Part shown: piece after piece, positions 9,134 through 16,548 of the stretch
How positions within the stretch are numbered: the first letter of the stretch is position 1
Layout of the letters: every line of letters begins with the position of its first letter
From: JAVJPJ01 sp040217295
GTDB taxonomy: Bacteria; Pseudomonadota; Alphaproteobacteria; Rhodobacterales; Rhodobacteraceae
Length of the DNA stretch: 55,431 nt
Direction: 5' to 3'
Assembly: GCA_964460185.1 (NCBI GenBank)
Contig: CAYWTM010000006.1
Location: 1 to 55,431, forward strand
Translations under genes and position numbers: made by a program
The notes under the pieces: generated by a model
What the model was told of the DNA's origin: nothing
Databases searched by the model: none
The model's input: only the letters and a program-made list of their open reading frames with translations

Positions 9134-9298
9134 ATGTCGCTGAACGCTCATCTTACGGAACTGAAAAAGAAGCATGCACACCTCTCGGCGCGTGTGGAAG
9201 AAGCGCAGCGAAGCCCGAGCACCGACGATCTGTCGGTTCGGGAACTGAAAAAAGAGAAACTCCGCCTCAAGGAAGAGATCCGGCGCCTCGATAGCTGA
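9134..9298 (+). CDS. DUF465 (YdcH-like) small coiled-coil protein
   Basis: A 54-residue protein, MSLNAHLTELKKKHAHLSAR..., ending EEIRRLDS. Length, charge pattern and the LKKEKLRLKEEI helix match DUF465. The whole product is predicted as a helical hairpin or coiled coil. The start is preceded by a strong GAGGAGG site at 9121-9127. It stands alone, with 107 bp before it and a convergent LysR gene after it. Function of the family is unknown. Confidence 0.85.
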   Translation: MSLNAHLTELKKKHAHLSARVEEAQRSPSTDDLSVRELKKEKLRLKEEIRRLDS

Positions 9299-9366
9299 CG
9301 GCGCTGCCGGTCCGCCTTTCGGGGCTGACCGGGCACTGCATCTTTTCCGGTGACGGAACCCGTGTA

Positions 9367-10293
9367 TCAGACGAAGGTCACGCCTTCGCCAAGCGATTGA
9401 AGTGTGCCTGCTTCGGCCTTTAGCCACTCAAGAAAAGCAGCCACCTGCGGCCGTGTCTGTTGCCCATCAGGGCAGACGAACCGGTATTGCGCGTCCGTTC
9501 GCAGCGCGATCGGGTAAGGCATGACCAGTCGCCCCTCGCGCAGATCCTTTTCGGCAAGCGAGACGCGCCCCAACACGACTCCGACACCCGACGCGGCAGC
9601 GTCGATCGCATGGTCGGCCTGGCTGAACCGTGCGCCACCCTCGGGCGGCGGCGGCAGGCCCGCGGCGCGGAACCATGCGCGCCAGTCGATCGTCGGGCGC
9701 AAGAAGGCGATGTCATCCTGATGAAGCAGTTGCGCTTTTGCAAGATCGGCGGGCGCGGGGTAACGCTCCGCCAATTCCGGTGTCATCATCGGGGTCAGCC
9801 ATTCGCGGATGATCGGTTCAGCATACAGTCCCGGTTCGGTCGGTTGCAGCCCGAACCGGATTGCAACGTCGACGTCGTCACGCGCGAAATCCATGATCCG
9901 CAGGGATGCTGAAAACCGCAATTCAATCTCTGGATGGGCCTGCACAAACCCGAACAACCGCGGTGCCAGCCATTTTGCGGTAAAGGCAGGGCCGGCCGTC
10001 ACGGTCAGGATCGATTGATCCGACAACCTTCGCGCCGCGCGCCATGCGGCCTGCAGCGTGGCAAATCCATCTCGGGCACCCGGCGCCAGAACGCGGCCCG
10101 CTTCGGTCAGGTCCACCGCACGGTTCAGACGCCGGAACAGGGGTGCCCCCAGATGATCCTCAAGGGATTTGATCTGAAAACTCAGCGCGGCTGGCGTGAC
10201 GTTCAATTCGGCAGCAGCCTTGGCAAAGCTCATGTGACGCGCGGCGGCATCAAAGGCGCGCAGGGCTGTCAGCGGGGGCAGGCGGTCAGACAT
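9367..10293 (-). CDS. LysR-family transcriptional regulator (GcvA-like)
   Basis: A 308-residue LysR regulator. The N-terminal winged helix-turn-helix, LPPLTALRAFDAAARHMSFA... followed by AAELNVTPAALSFQIKSLE, has the alanine-rich GcvA/AmpR signature. The remainder is the periplasmic-binding-like effector domain (LTVTAGPAFTAKWLAPRL). The start at 10293 gives the family N-terminus MSDRLPPL; an upstream extension has no support. A T-N11-A dyad lies 7 bp before the start codon. It is divergent from two micro-ORFs, which are its most obvious candidate targets. The effector is unknown. Confidence 0.92.
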   Translation of the reverse strand: MSDRLPPLTALRAFDAAARHMSFAKAAAELNVTPAALSFQIKSLEDHLGAPLFRRLNRAVDLTEAGRVLAPGARDGFATLQAAWRAARRLSDQSILTVTAGPAFTAKWLAPRLFGFVQAHPEIELRFSASLRIMDFARDDVDVAIRFGLQPTEPGLYAEPIIREWLTPMMTPELAERYPAPADLAKAQLLHQDDIAFLRPTIDWRAWFRAAGLPPPPEGGARFSQADHAIDAAASGVGVVLGRVSLAEKDLREGRLVMPYPIALRTDAQYRFVCPDGQQTRPQVAAFLEWLKAEAGTLQSLGEGVTFV

Positions 10294-10299
10294 TACACA

Positions 10300-10312
10300 T
10301 AAGTAATACTTA
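10300..10312. promoter_or_regulatory. LysR-type operator (T-N11-A dyad)
   Basis: TAAGTA-A-TACTTA is a perfect 13-bp dyad that fits the LysR box T-N11-A exactly. It lies 7 bp from the start codon of the divergent lysR gene, a usual place for an autoregulatory site. The region is A+T-rich compared with its surroundings. Confidence 0.6.
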
Positions 10313-10403
10313 ACTGAAGGGATGAAAAGTCTCGTTTGTGCCCTGTCAGGAAAAGGGTCATCTAGGGAACAGTTCAGAAACACCTAATCGAAAGGCCGTC
10401 GCC

Positions 10404-10520
10404 ATGATCTTTGACAACACAACCAGCCCCGCTGCCCGTGCCGCCATCCTGCAGGCCCATGCCGAGCGTGGGAAAATCCTGGGCGAAGTCTGGAGCTTTC
10501 TGACCGGGCGCACCCGCTAG
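10404..10520 (+). CDS. Micro-ORF 1 (38-residue protein)
   Basis: A 38-residue ORF, MIFDNTTSPAARAAI... ending EVWSFLTGRTR, preceded by GAAAGG about 9 nt before the ATG at 10404. It resembles the next micro-ORF: both have R-x-A-I, then A-H/R-A/G-E, then a tryptophan and a basic C-terminus (LTGR / LFSRR). I do not recognise a named family. The pair sits between a divergent LysR gene and a bidirectional terminator, which supports real expression. It may be a small regulatory or membrane-surface amphipathic peptide, but that is speculation. Confidence 0.5.
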   Translation: MIFDNTTSPAARAAILQAHAERGKILGEVWSFLTGRTR

Positions 10521-10567
10521 AGCCTTGCGCTGAGCGAAACCCGGGGTTTCCCGATTGTGCGTAGTAA

Positions 10568-10584
10568 GGTCAACTGTGCTGACC
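10568..10584. promoter_or_regulatory. Dyad GGTCA-N7-TGACC before micro-ORF 2
   Basis: GGTCA at 10568-10572 and TGACC at 10580-10584 form a 5-bp dyad over 7 nt that also fits T-N11-A. It lies 52 bp before micro-ORF 2. A separate short hairpin, GAAACCC-G-GGGTTTC, lies at 10536-10550 just after micro-ORF 1. The half-sites differ from the 10300 dyad, so the same regulator need not bind both. Confidence 0.35.
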
Positions 10585-10635
10585 TATGTCACTGCAAGAC
10601 ACCACGAACATGCCAACACGGAAAGGTTGAGACCC

Positions 10636-10755
10636 ATGGAAAGTTTTGCATCAAACGCAAGAACCCGCGACGCCATCGCAGCGGCACGCGGGGAATGTGC
10701 CACCTATTTCTGGCACTGGGTCGCGGCGCTGTTCAGCCGTCGCGCCGCTCACTGA
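10636..10755 (+). CDS. Micro-ORF 2 (39-residue protein)
   Basis: A 39-residue ORF, MESFASNARTRDAIAAARGE..., with FWHWVAALFSRR near the end. GAAAGG lies 9 nt before the ATG at 10636, the same site and spacing as micro-ORF 1. The N-terminal half is charged and helical and the C-terminal half is aromatic then basic, as in an amphipathic membrane-binding helix. A rho-independent terminator begins 18 bp after the stop. It looks like a diverged duplicate of micro-ORF 1. Family unrecognised. Confidence 0.5.
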   Translation: MESFASNARTRDAIAAARGECATYFWHWVAALFSRRAAH

Positions 10756-10773
10756 AGACCGGCCAAAGGCCAC

Positions 10774-10817
10774 AAAAAAACCCCGGACCGCGCAACCCTG
10801 CGCGCCCCGGGGTTTTT
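10774..10817. terminator. Bidirectional rho-independent terminator
   Basis: An A-tract and CCCCGG on the left pair with CCGGGG and a T-tract on the right; an inner GCGCA/TGCGC stem extends the hairpin. Runs of A before and T after make it work in both directions. It closes the micro-ORF transcript on the plus strand and phbB, which ends at 10835, on the minus strand. Confidence 0.9.
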
Positions 10818-10834
10818 CATGCGAAAAGCTCGGC

Positions 10835-11560
10835 TCAGACGAAGAACTGTGCGCCGTTGGCCGAAATGGTTGACCCGTTGATGAACCCGCTGTCATCGGA
10901 GGCCAGGAACACCACGCAGCGCGCGATTTCCTCGGGCTCGCCCAGGCGTCCGGCCGGGATCTGCGGGATGATCTTGGAATTCAGCACCTCTTCCGGGATC
11001 GCGCGCACCATTTCCGTTCCGATATAGCCGGGGCAGATCGCGTTCGCGGTGATGCCGGCGCGCGCGCCTTCCTGCGCCAAAGATTTCACGATGCCCAGGT
11101 CGCCCGCCTTGGTCGCGGCATAGTTCACCTGACCGGCCTGCCCTTTTTGACCATTGATCGACGAGATCACGATCACGCGGCCGAATTTGCGATCACGCAT
11201 GCCGGACCATACGGGGTGAACCGTGTTGAACACGCCCGTCAGGTTGGTGTCGATCACTTCTTTCCACTGCTCCGGCGTCATGCGGTGGAACATGGCGTCG
11301 CGCGTGATGCCGGCATTCGCGACGACAACCTCGACCGGGCCCAGATCGGCCTCGACCTTCTCGATGCCCGCTTTGGAATCCGCGTAATCGGCGACGTCCC
11401 ATTTGTAGGTCTTGATGCCGGTCGCCGCGGTGAAGGCCGCGGCCTTTTCATCATTGCCGGCATAGGTCGCTGCGACCTCGTAACCTTCGGCCTTCAGCGC
11501 TTTGGAAATGGCTTCGCCAATACCGCGGGTGCCGCCGGTGACCAGTGCAACACGTCCCAT
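10835..11560 (-). CDS. phbB: Acetoacetyl-CoA reductase
   Basis: NADPH-dependent short-chain dehydrogenase that reduces acetoacetyl-CoA to (R)-3-hydroxybutyryl-CoA, the monomer for polyhydroxybutyrate. The 241-residue product has TGGTRGIG at residues 8-15, NAG at 82-84 and the catalytic residues S134, Y147 and K151 (NYAATKAG). The start at 11560 follows AAGGAGAGAGAC. It is downstream of phbA on the same strand, separated by 95 bp that hold a strong hairpin. No polymerase or phasin gene is in the window. Confidence 0.96.
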   Translation of the reverse strand: MGRVALVTGGTRGIGEAISKALKAEGYEVAATYAGNDEKAAAFTAATGIKTYKWDVADYADSKAGIEKVEADLGPVEVVVANAGITRDAMFHRMTPEQWKEVIDTNLTGVFNTVHPVWSGMRDRKFGRVIVISSINGQKGQAGQVNYAATKAGDLGIVKSLAQEGARAGITANAICPGYIGTEMVRAIPEEVLNSKIIPQIPAGRLGEPEEIARCVVFLASDDSGFINGSTISANGAQFFV

Positions 11561-11605
11561 GTCTCTCTCCTTCATGGTATGGATCGTAATGTTGTTATGA
11601 AAACA

Positions 11606-11640
11606 ATTCAGCCTGCGCAAGATTATTGCGCAGGCTGAAT
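11606..11640 (-). terminator. Perfect 15-bp hairpin between phbA and phbB
   Basis: The arms at 11606-11620 and 11626-11640 (ATTCAGCCTGCGCAA and its exact complement) enclose a 5-nt loop. In the direction of transcription the stem is followed by TTGTTTTC, a short T-rich stretch. It could end part of the phbA transcripts, so that phbA exceeds phbB, or protect the 3' end of phbA after processing. A promoter for phbB just downstream is also possible. Confidence 0.7.
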
Positions 11641-11655
11641 GGTATTTTCACAAGA

Positions 11656-12831
11656 TCAGGGGCGCTCGACGCAGAGCGCAACACCCATGCCACCGCCGAT
11701 GCACAGCGTGGCCAGACCCTTCTTGGCGCCGCGGCGCTGCATTTCGAACAACAGCGTGTTCAGAACCCGCGCGCCCGATGCGCCGATCGGGTGGCCGATC
11801 GCGATCGCGCCGCCGTTGACGTTCACGATGGCCGGGTCCCAACCCATATCCTTGTTCACGGCACAGGCCTGCGCGGCAAAGGCTTCGTTCGCCTCGACCA
11901 GGTCCAGATCCTCGACCTTCCAGCCCGCCTTGGCCAGCGCCTTGCGCGATGCGTAGATCGGGCCGACGCCCATGATCGAAGGGTCCAGGCCCGCGGTGGC
12001 GTAGCTGGCGATACGGGCCAAGGGTTCGATCCCGCGCTTTTCGGCCTCATCCGCGCTCATCAACAAGGTGGCCGCGGCACCGTCGTTCAGGCCGCTGGCG
12101 TTGGCGGCGGTCACCGACCCGTCCTTGACGAAGGCCGGGCGCAGTTTCTGCATGGCGTCCATGGTGGCGCCGTGCCGGATGTATTCATCCTGATCCACGA
12201 TGATGTCGCCCTTGCGGGTCTTGAGCGTGACGGCGGCGATTTCATCGGCGAACTTGCCGGCTTTCTGTGCCGCTTCCGCCTTGTTCTGCGATCCGACGGC
12301 GAATTCGTCCTGCATTTCACGGCTGATCTGCCATTGCTGCGCGACGTTCTCGGCCGTCTGGCCCATGTGGTAACCGTTGAAGGCATCCCACAGGCCATCG
12401 CGGATCATGGTGTCGACATACTGCATGTCGCCCATCTTCTGGCCTTGGCGCAAGGCGGCGGCGTGGGGGCTCATCGACATGTTTTCCTGGCCGCCGGCCA
12501 CGATGATCGCGGCATCCCCCAGCATGATGTGCTGCGCGCCAAGCGCCACGGCGCGCAGGCCCGAGCCGCAGACCTGATTGATGCTCCAGGCGGCGCTTTC
12601 TTGCGGAAGGCCCGCGTTGATATGTGCCTGCCGCGCGGGGTTCTGGCCCTGGGCGGCCGTCAGCACCTGGCCGAGGATCGTTTCGCTGACCTCCGCCTTG
12701 TCGATGCCGGCCCTCTCGACCACGGCTTCGATGGCGATGCGGCCAAGCTCATGGGCGGGGGTGTTGGCAAAGGAGCCGAGGAAGCTGCCGACCGGGGTTC
12801 GAGCGGCGCTTGCGATAACGACATTGGTCAT
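11656..12831 (-). CDS. phbA: Acetyl-CoA acetyltransferase (beta-ketothiolase)
   Basis: Biosynthetic thiolase that condenses two acetyl-CoA to acetoacetyl-CoA, the first step of polyhydroxybutyrate synthesis; it can also run in the degradative direction. The 391-residue length is standard. The acylated cysteine is C88 (NQVCGSGLRAV). The C-terminal active site has NEAFAAQACAV, GHPIGASGARV and CIGGGMGVAL. It is the first gene of phbA-phbB. The 150 bp upstream hold an 11-bp dyad, GACAC-T-GTGTC at 12938-12948, a possible operator on which I have no further evidence. Confidence 0.97.
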   Translation of the reverse strand: MTNVVIASAARTPVGSFLGSFANTPAHELGRIAIEAVVERAGIDKAEVSETILGQVLTAAQGQNPARQAHINAGLPQESAAWSINQVCGSGLRAVALGAQHIMLGDAAIIVAGGQENMSMSPHAAALRQGQKMGDMQYVDTMIRDGLWDAFNGYHMGQTAENVAQQWQISREMQDEFAVGSQNKAEAAQKAGKFADEIAAVTLKTRKGDIIVDQDEYIRHGATMDAMQKLRPAFVKDGSVTAANASGLNDGAAATLLMSADEAEKRGIEPLARIASYATAGLDPSIMGVGPIYASRKALAKAGWKVEDLDLVEANEAFAAQACAVNKDMGWDPAIVNVNGGAIAIGHPIGASGARVLNTLLFEMQRRGAKKGLATLCIGGGMGVALCVERP

Positions 12832-12981
12832 GTTGGAAATCCCTTCCTGTCAGAGCACCGCGCGCCTTGAATCCACGGGCCGCGGCGGAGTCTCGTTCGG
12901 AATGCGACATAGAGATGCACACCTTGAAACACAAACTGACACTGTGTCTCAGGCGGGGTGCAAGCCCCTTCTGTGCGGTCG

Positions 12982-13836
12982 TCACCCGATGCCGTGTCCT
13001 TGGCGACCCTGTTCTTTCCAGGGTGGGGTCATCGACGGTGCGCCAAAGTAATAGCCCTGCATGCAATCGACACCCGCCGCAGCCAGCCATTTCGCCTCGC
13101 CCTCGGTCTCCACCGCTTCGGACACGACCAGCATGTCGAAATGGCGGGCCAGCGATATCAATGCCTCGTTCAGGACCTGGTTGTCAGGGTCCGCGTCCAC
13201 GGCGCGGGCGAACTGCCCGTCGATCTTGAGGATGTCGAAACAGAAATTCCGCAAGTGCCGAAAGGCGGTGTGGCCGGCGCCGAAATCATCCAGGGCAAAG
13301 GTGATGCCCTTGTCTTGCAGGTCTTCCATGAAGATCTTGACGATTTCGGGCATCAGCATGGCCGAGGTCTCGGTGATCTCGAGGATAAGACGCTGCACCG
13401 TGTCGGGGCGTTGCCGGATCGCACGGCGCAAGGTCTGCATCCATTCCGGGTATCCGATCGAGCGTGCCGACATATTGATGGCAAGCCTCAGCGACGGGGT
13501 GGACTTCAGGGCATGCAACCCGATGCGCAGTGCGATGCAGTCGATCTGTCGGCCCAGGTCCTGTTCCTCTACCGCGTGGATGAATTCGCGTGCCGGGATC
13601 ACCCGCCCGGTTTCATCGAGAATCCGAATCAGGCCTTCGTAGAACGCCACGCCGGCCCCATCGGCCCGCATGACGGGCTGATAGGCAAGCACCGCATCCC
13701 CCCGGCCGAGCGATTTCCGCACCATGGCCAGCGTTCCGGAATCGCGTTGGGCAAGGGCCGCGTCCAGCGGGCTTTCCGATCCGGCATCCACCAGTTTCCG
13801 TCCCATGCGCCCCATGGCCAAATGCTCCGACTGCAA
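12982..13836 (-). CDS. EAL-domain protein (cyclic-di-GMP phosphodiesterase type)
   Basis: A 284-residue protein that is almost all EAL domain, the fold that hydrolyses cyclic di-GMP to pGpG. The signature is EGL instead of EAL (FYEGLIRI, residues 67-69). Other metal and substrate residues look intact: N in INMSARS, E in LEITETS, DDFGAG, K in LKIDGQF and E in SEAVETEG. There is no GGDEF, PAS or membrane segment, so it is probably cytoplasmic. Activity is plausible but not certain given the EGL variant. It is divergent from tag with 79 bp between. Confidence 0.9.
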   Translation of the reverse strand: MQSEHLAMGRMGRKLVDAGSESPLDAALAQRDSGTLAMVRKSLGRGDAVLAYQPVMRADGAGVAFYEGLIRILDETGRVIPAREFIHAVEEQDLGRQIDCIALRIGLHALKSTPSLRLAINMSARSIGYPEWMQTLRRAIRQRPDTVQRLILEITETSAMLMPEIVKIFMEDLQDKGITFALDDFGAGHTAFRHLRNFCFDILKIDGQFARAVDADPDNQVLNEALISLARHFDMLVVSEAVETEGEAKWLAAAGVDCMQGYYFGAPSMTPPWKEQGRQGHGIG

Positions 13837-13915
13837 AGTCCTTGCCCAGATGAAGCGGCGGGCCTTAAGAAAACATGAAGACTGGCATTTGGTTAAAATA
13901 CCGAAGGGATGGCGG

Positions 13916-14494
13916 ATGCAGGCGACAGGACGCTGCGGCTGGTGCGGGAACGATCCGCTTTATGTGGCCTACCATGACACGGAATGGGGGGTCCCCGAAC
14001 ATGACAGCCGCGCCTTGTGGGAAAAGCTGATCCTCGACGGCTTCCAGGCCGGTCTGTCATGGATCACGATCTTGCGGAAACGCGACGCGTTTCGGGCGGC
14101 TTTCGACGGCTTCGATCCCCACAGCATCGCCAATTGGGGCGACGCGGACGTGGCCCGCCTGCTGTCGGATCCCGGCATCGTGCGCCATCGGGGCAAGATC
14201 GAGGCCACCATCTCGAACGCGCGTGCCTGGATCGAGATGGAAGATCGCGGTGGCTTTGACACCTTCGTCTGGAAACATGTCGACGGCGCGCCCCTGGTAA
14301 ACCATTGGGCCACCCTTGCGGATGTCCCGGCCTTCACCCCGCTCAGCGAACGCCTGTCAAAGGACCTCAAAGCCGCCGGCTTCCGCTTTTGCGGCCCCAC
14401 CATCGTCTACGCCTGGCTGCAGGCCACCGGCGTGATCAACGACCATCTGGTCACCTGCTTTCGCCATCAACAGGTCCACGCCCTGCGCCGCTAG
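13916..14494 (+). CDS. tag: DNA-3-methyladenine glycosylase I
   Basis: Base-excision repair enzyme that removes 3-methyladenine from alkylated DNA. The start at 13916 (MQATGRCGWCGND) follows GAAGGG and gives 192 residues, close to the 187 of E. coli Tag. The structural zinc ligands are present with the right spacing: C7 and H20 at the N-terminus, H177 and C181 at the C-terminus (HLVTCF). The aromatic and acidic pocket residues DTEWG and WEKLILDGFQAGLSW are recognisable. The longer open frame upstream is non-coding and overlaps the EAL gene. Confidence 0.96.
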   Translation: MQATGRCGWCGNDPLYVAYHDTEWGVPEHDSRALWEKLILDGFQAGLSWITILRKRDAFRAAFDGFDPHSIANWGDADVARLLSDPGIVRHRGKIEATISNARAWIEMEDRGGFDTFVWKHVDGAPLVNHWATLADVPAFTPLSERLSKDLKAAGFRFCGPTIVYAWLQATGVINDHLVTCFRHQQVHALRR

Positions 14495-14510
14495 GCCGTC
14501 ATCTCCCGCA

Positions 14511-14565
14511 TTCTCTGTTTCGAAAATATCCCGGGGGGCCCGGAACGGGCGGGGGCAGAGCCCCC
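14511..14565. repeat. Dispersed intergenic repeat, copy 1
   Basis: TTCTCTGTTTCGAAAATATC, then a C/G-rich part ending in the hairpin GGGGGC-AGA-GCCCCC at 14551-14565. A close relative sits at 49960-50006. The hairpin lies between the convergent tag and thioredoxin-like genes and touches the stop of the latter, so it may also help end transcription. Confidence 0.7.
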
Positions 14566-15126
14566 TCAGGTCCCGCCACGCGCGATCACCGCCTGGATCA
14601 GGGCGATGGCCTCGTCACTTGCCCATTCGGCATCTCCCCTCAACCGTCCGATCTCCTGGCCTTCGGGGTTCAGGATCACGGTTATCGGCAGGCCGAAAAT
14701 CGCCATTTCACGCGCGATCTGCTGATTGATGTCGCGATGCTCGGTCAGCAAGGTGATGTTCTCCTCCTCGAAGAACCGCCGGATGGCCTGGGGCGGGTTG
14801 CGCCCTGTCGCAAGCGTCACGACCCGGAAATCCTCGCCGCCCAACTGGTCTTGCAAGGCATTGAGCGCGGGCATTTCATGCCGGCAAGGGGCACACCAGG
14901 TGGCCCAGAAATTCAGCAGCACGTATTGACCCGAATAATCCGCCAGCGCCCCTTCGCCACCCTCTGCCAATTCATACGGCAGGGCCGAGGCCGCGACAGG
15001 TGTCTCGTGCAGGACCATGCCGCGCATTTCCCCGGTAAGGTAAGCGCTCAGATCCTGTGCCATGGCAGCATTTGCACCAAGCGCGCAGGCAAGGTAGATC
15101 ACGGCAGGGCGCAGCTTGCGGATCAT
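14566..15126 (-). CDS. TlpA-like thioredoxin-fold protein, exported
   Basis: A 186-residue periplasmic thiol-disulfide protein of the TlpA/ResA/DsbE class. Residues 1-24 are a signal peptide or membrane anchor (MIRKLRPAVIYLACALGANA) and the redox motif is WATWCAPCRHEMP. Such proteins keep apocytochrome or copper-site thiols reduced, which would suit an organism rich in c-type cytochromes, but the actual partner is unknown. I chose the ATG at 15126 because GGAGGAAC lies just upstream and the signal peptide starts there. It is divergent from argH, 33 bp away. Confidence 0.9.
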   Translation of the reverse strand: MIRKLRPAVIYLACALGANAAMAQDLSAYLTGEMRGMVLHETPVAASALPYELAEGGEGALADYSGQYVLLNFWATWCAPCRHEMPALNALQDQLGGEDFRVVTLATGRNPPQAIRRFFEEENITLLTEHRDINQQIAREMAIFGLPITVILNPEGQEIGRLRGDAEWASDEAIALIQAVIARGGT

Positions 15127-15159
15127 CTTTCTTGTTCCTCCAAAAAGACCAGGGCCGAT

Positions 15160-16548
15160 ATGACAGACCAGACCAACACCATGTGGGGCGGGCGCTTTGC
15201 CGCCGGGCCGGACGCGATCATGGAGGCGATCAACGCCTCGATCGGTTTCGACAAACGGCTGGCCCGTCAGGATATCGACGGCTCCCGCGCCCATGCCGCG
15301 ATGCTGGCCGCCACGGGCATCCTAAGGGATAGCGACGCCGAGGCCATTCGGGAAGGCCTGCTCACGGTCTTGTCAGAGATCGAGGGCGGAACCTTCCGGT
15401 TTTCCACCGCGCTCGAAGACATCCACATGAATGTCGAGGCGCGCCTGAAAGAGGTGATCGGCGAACCTGCGGGCCGGTTGCACACCGCCCGATCACGCAA
15501 CGACCAGGTGGCCACCGACTTCAAGCTCTGGGTCCGCGACCAGATCGACGCGTCGGTCCAGGGCCTCGAGGCGCTGATGCGCGCCCTTCTGGTGCAGGCC
15601 GAGGCCGGGGCCGATTGGGTCATGCCCGGCTTTACCCATCTGCAGACCGCGCAGCCCGTCACATGGGGCCATCACATGATGGCCTATGTGGAAATGTTCG
15701 GCCGCGACCGCTCGCGGTTTGCCGACGCGCGCACACGCATGAATGAAAGCCCTCTTGGCGCGGCTGCCCTGGCCGGCACATCGTTTCCGATCGACCGGCA
15801 CATGACGGCCGCGGCGCTGGGCTTTGACCGGCCTGCCGCCAATTCGCTGGATGCGGTCAGCGACCGGGATTTCGCGCTCGAATTCCTGGCCGCCGCCTCG
15901 ATCTGCGCGATGCACCTGTCGCGCTTTGCCGAAGAGTTGGTGATCTGGTCTTCCGCCCAGTTCCGCTTTGTCGCCCTGTCAGACCGGTTTTCCACCGGAT
16001 CGTCCATCATGCCCCAGAAAAAGAACCCCGACGCGGCCGAACTGATCCGCGCCAAGATCGGGCGGATCTTCGGGGCCAACGTGGCGCTGATGACGGTGAT
16101 GAAGGGACTGCCACTGGCCTATTCCAAGGACATGCAGGAAGACAAGGAACAGGTCTTTGACGCCGCCGACAACCTGATGCTGGCGCTCGCCGCGATGGAG
16201 GGCATGGTGCGCGACATGTCCGCCAATCGCGCCAGTCTCGAGGCGGCGGCGGGTTCGGGATTCTCCACCGCCACCGACCTGGCCGACTGGCTGGTCCGCG
16301 TGCTCGACCTGCCGTTCCGCGATGCCCATCACGTCACCGGCACCCTTGTCGCCATGGCCGAAGACGCCGGCGTCGATCTGCCGGATCTGACGCTGGATCA
16401 GATGCAGTCTGTCCATGCGGGGATCACCGGGGCTATCTTCGACGTGTTGGGCGTGCACAACTCGGTCGCATCGCGCACGTCCTACGGCGGGACCGCGCCA
16501 AGCCAGGTGCGCGCCCAGGTTGCCAGATGGAAGGATACCTTGGCATGA
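15160..16548 (+). CDS. argH: Argininosuccinate lyase
   Basis: Cleaves argininosuccinate to arginine and fumarate, the last step of arginine synthesis. The 462-residue product has the superfamily signature GSSIMPQKKNPD near residues 281-292, TARSRNDQVATD and TPSHLQ-type HLQTAQPV segments. The start MTDQTNTMWGGRF at 15160 is typical; the frame is open far upstream but that part is antisense to the thioredoxin-like gene. The stop overlaps the start of a small lipoprotein gene (ATGA), so the two are co-translated. Confidence 0.97.
   Translation: MTDQTNTMWGGRFAAGPDAIMEAINASIGFDKRLARQDIDGSRAHAAMLAATGILRDSDAEAIREGLLTVLSEIEGGTFRFSTALEDIHMNVEARLKEVIGEPAGRLHTARSRNDQVATDFKLWVRDQIDASVQGLEALMRALLVQAEAGADWVMPGFTHLQTAQPVTWGHHMMAYVEMFGRDRSRFADARTRMNESPLGAAALAGTSFPIDRHMTAAALGFDRPAANSLDAVSDRDFALEFLAAASICAMHLSRFAEELVIWSSAQFRFVALSDRFSTGSSIMPQKKNPDAAELIRAKIGRIFGANVALMTVMKGLPLAYSKDMQEDKEQVFDAADNLMLALAAMEGMVRDMSANRASLEAAAGSGFSTATDLADWLVRVLDLPFRDAHHVTGTLVAMAEDAGVDLPDLTLDQMQSVHAGITGAIFDVLGVHNSVASRTSYGGTAPSQVRAQVARWKDTLA

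Noticed and set aside
12953..12966. Terminator for the EAL gene from GGGG-N6-CCCC
   Set aside because: Only four base pairs and no T-tract on the needed strand.
14305..15159. Long N-terminal extension of argH
   Set aside because: It is antisense to the thioredoxin-like gene and unlike any lyase; the true start is at 15160.
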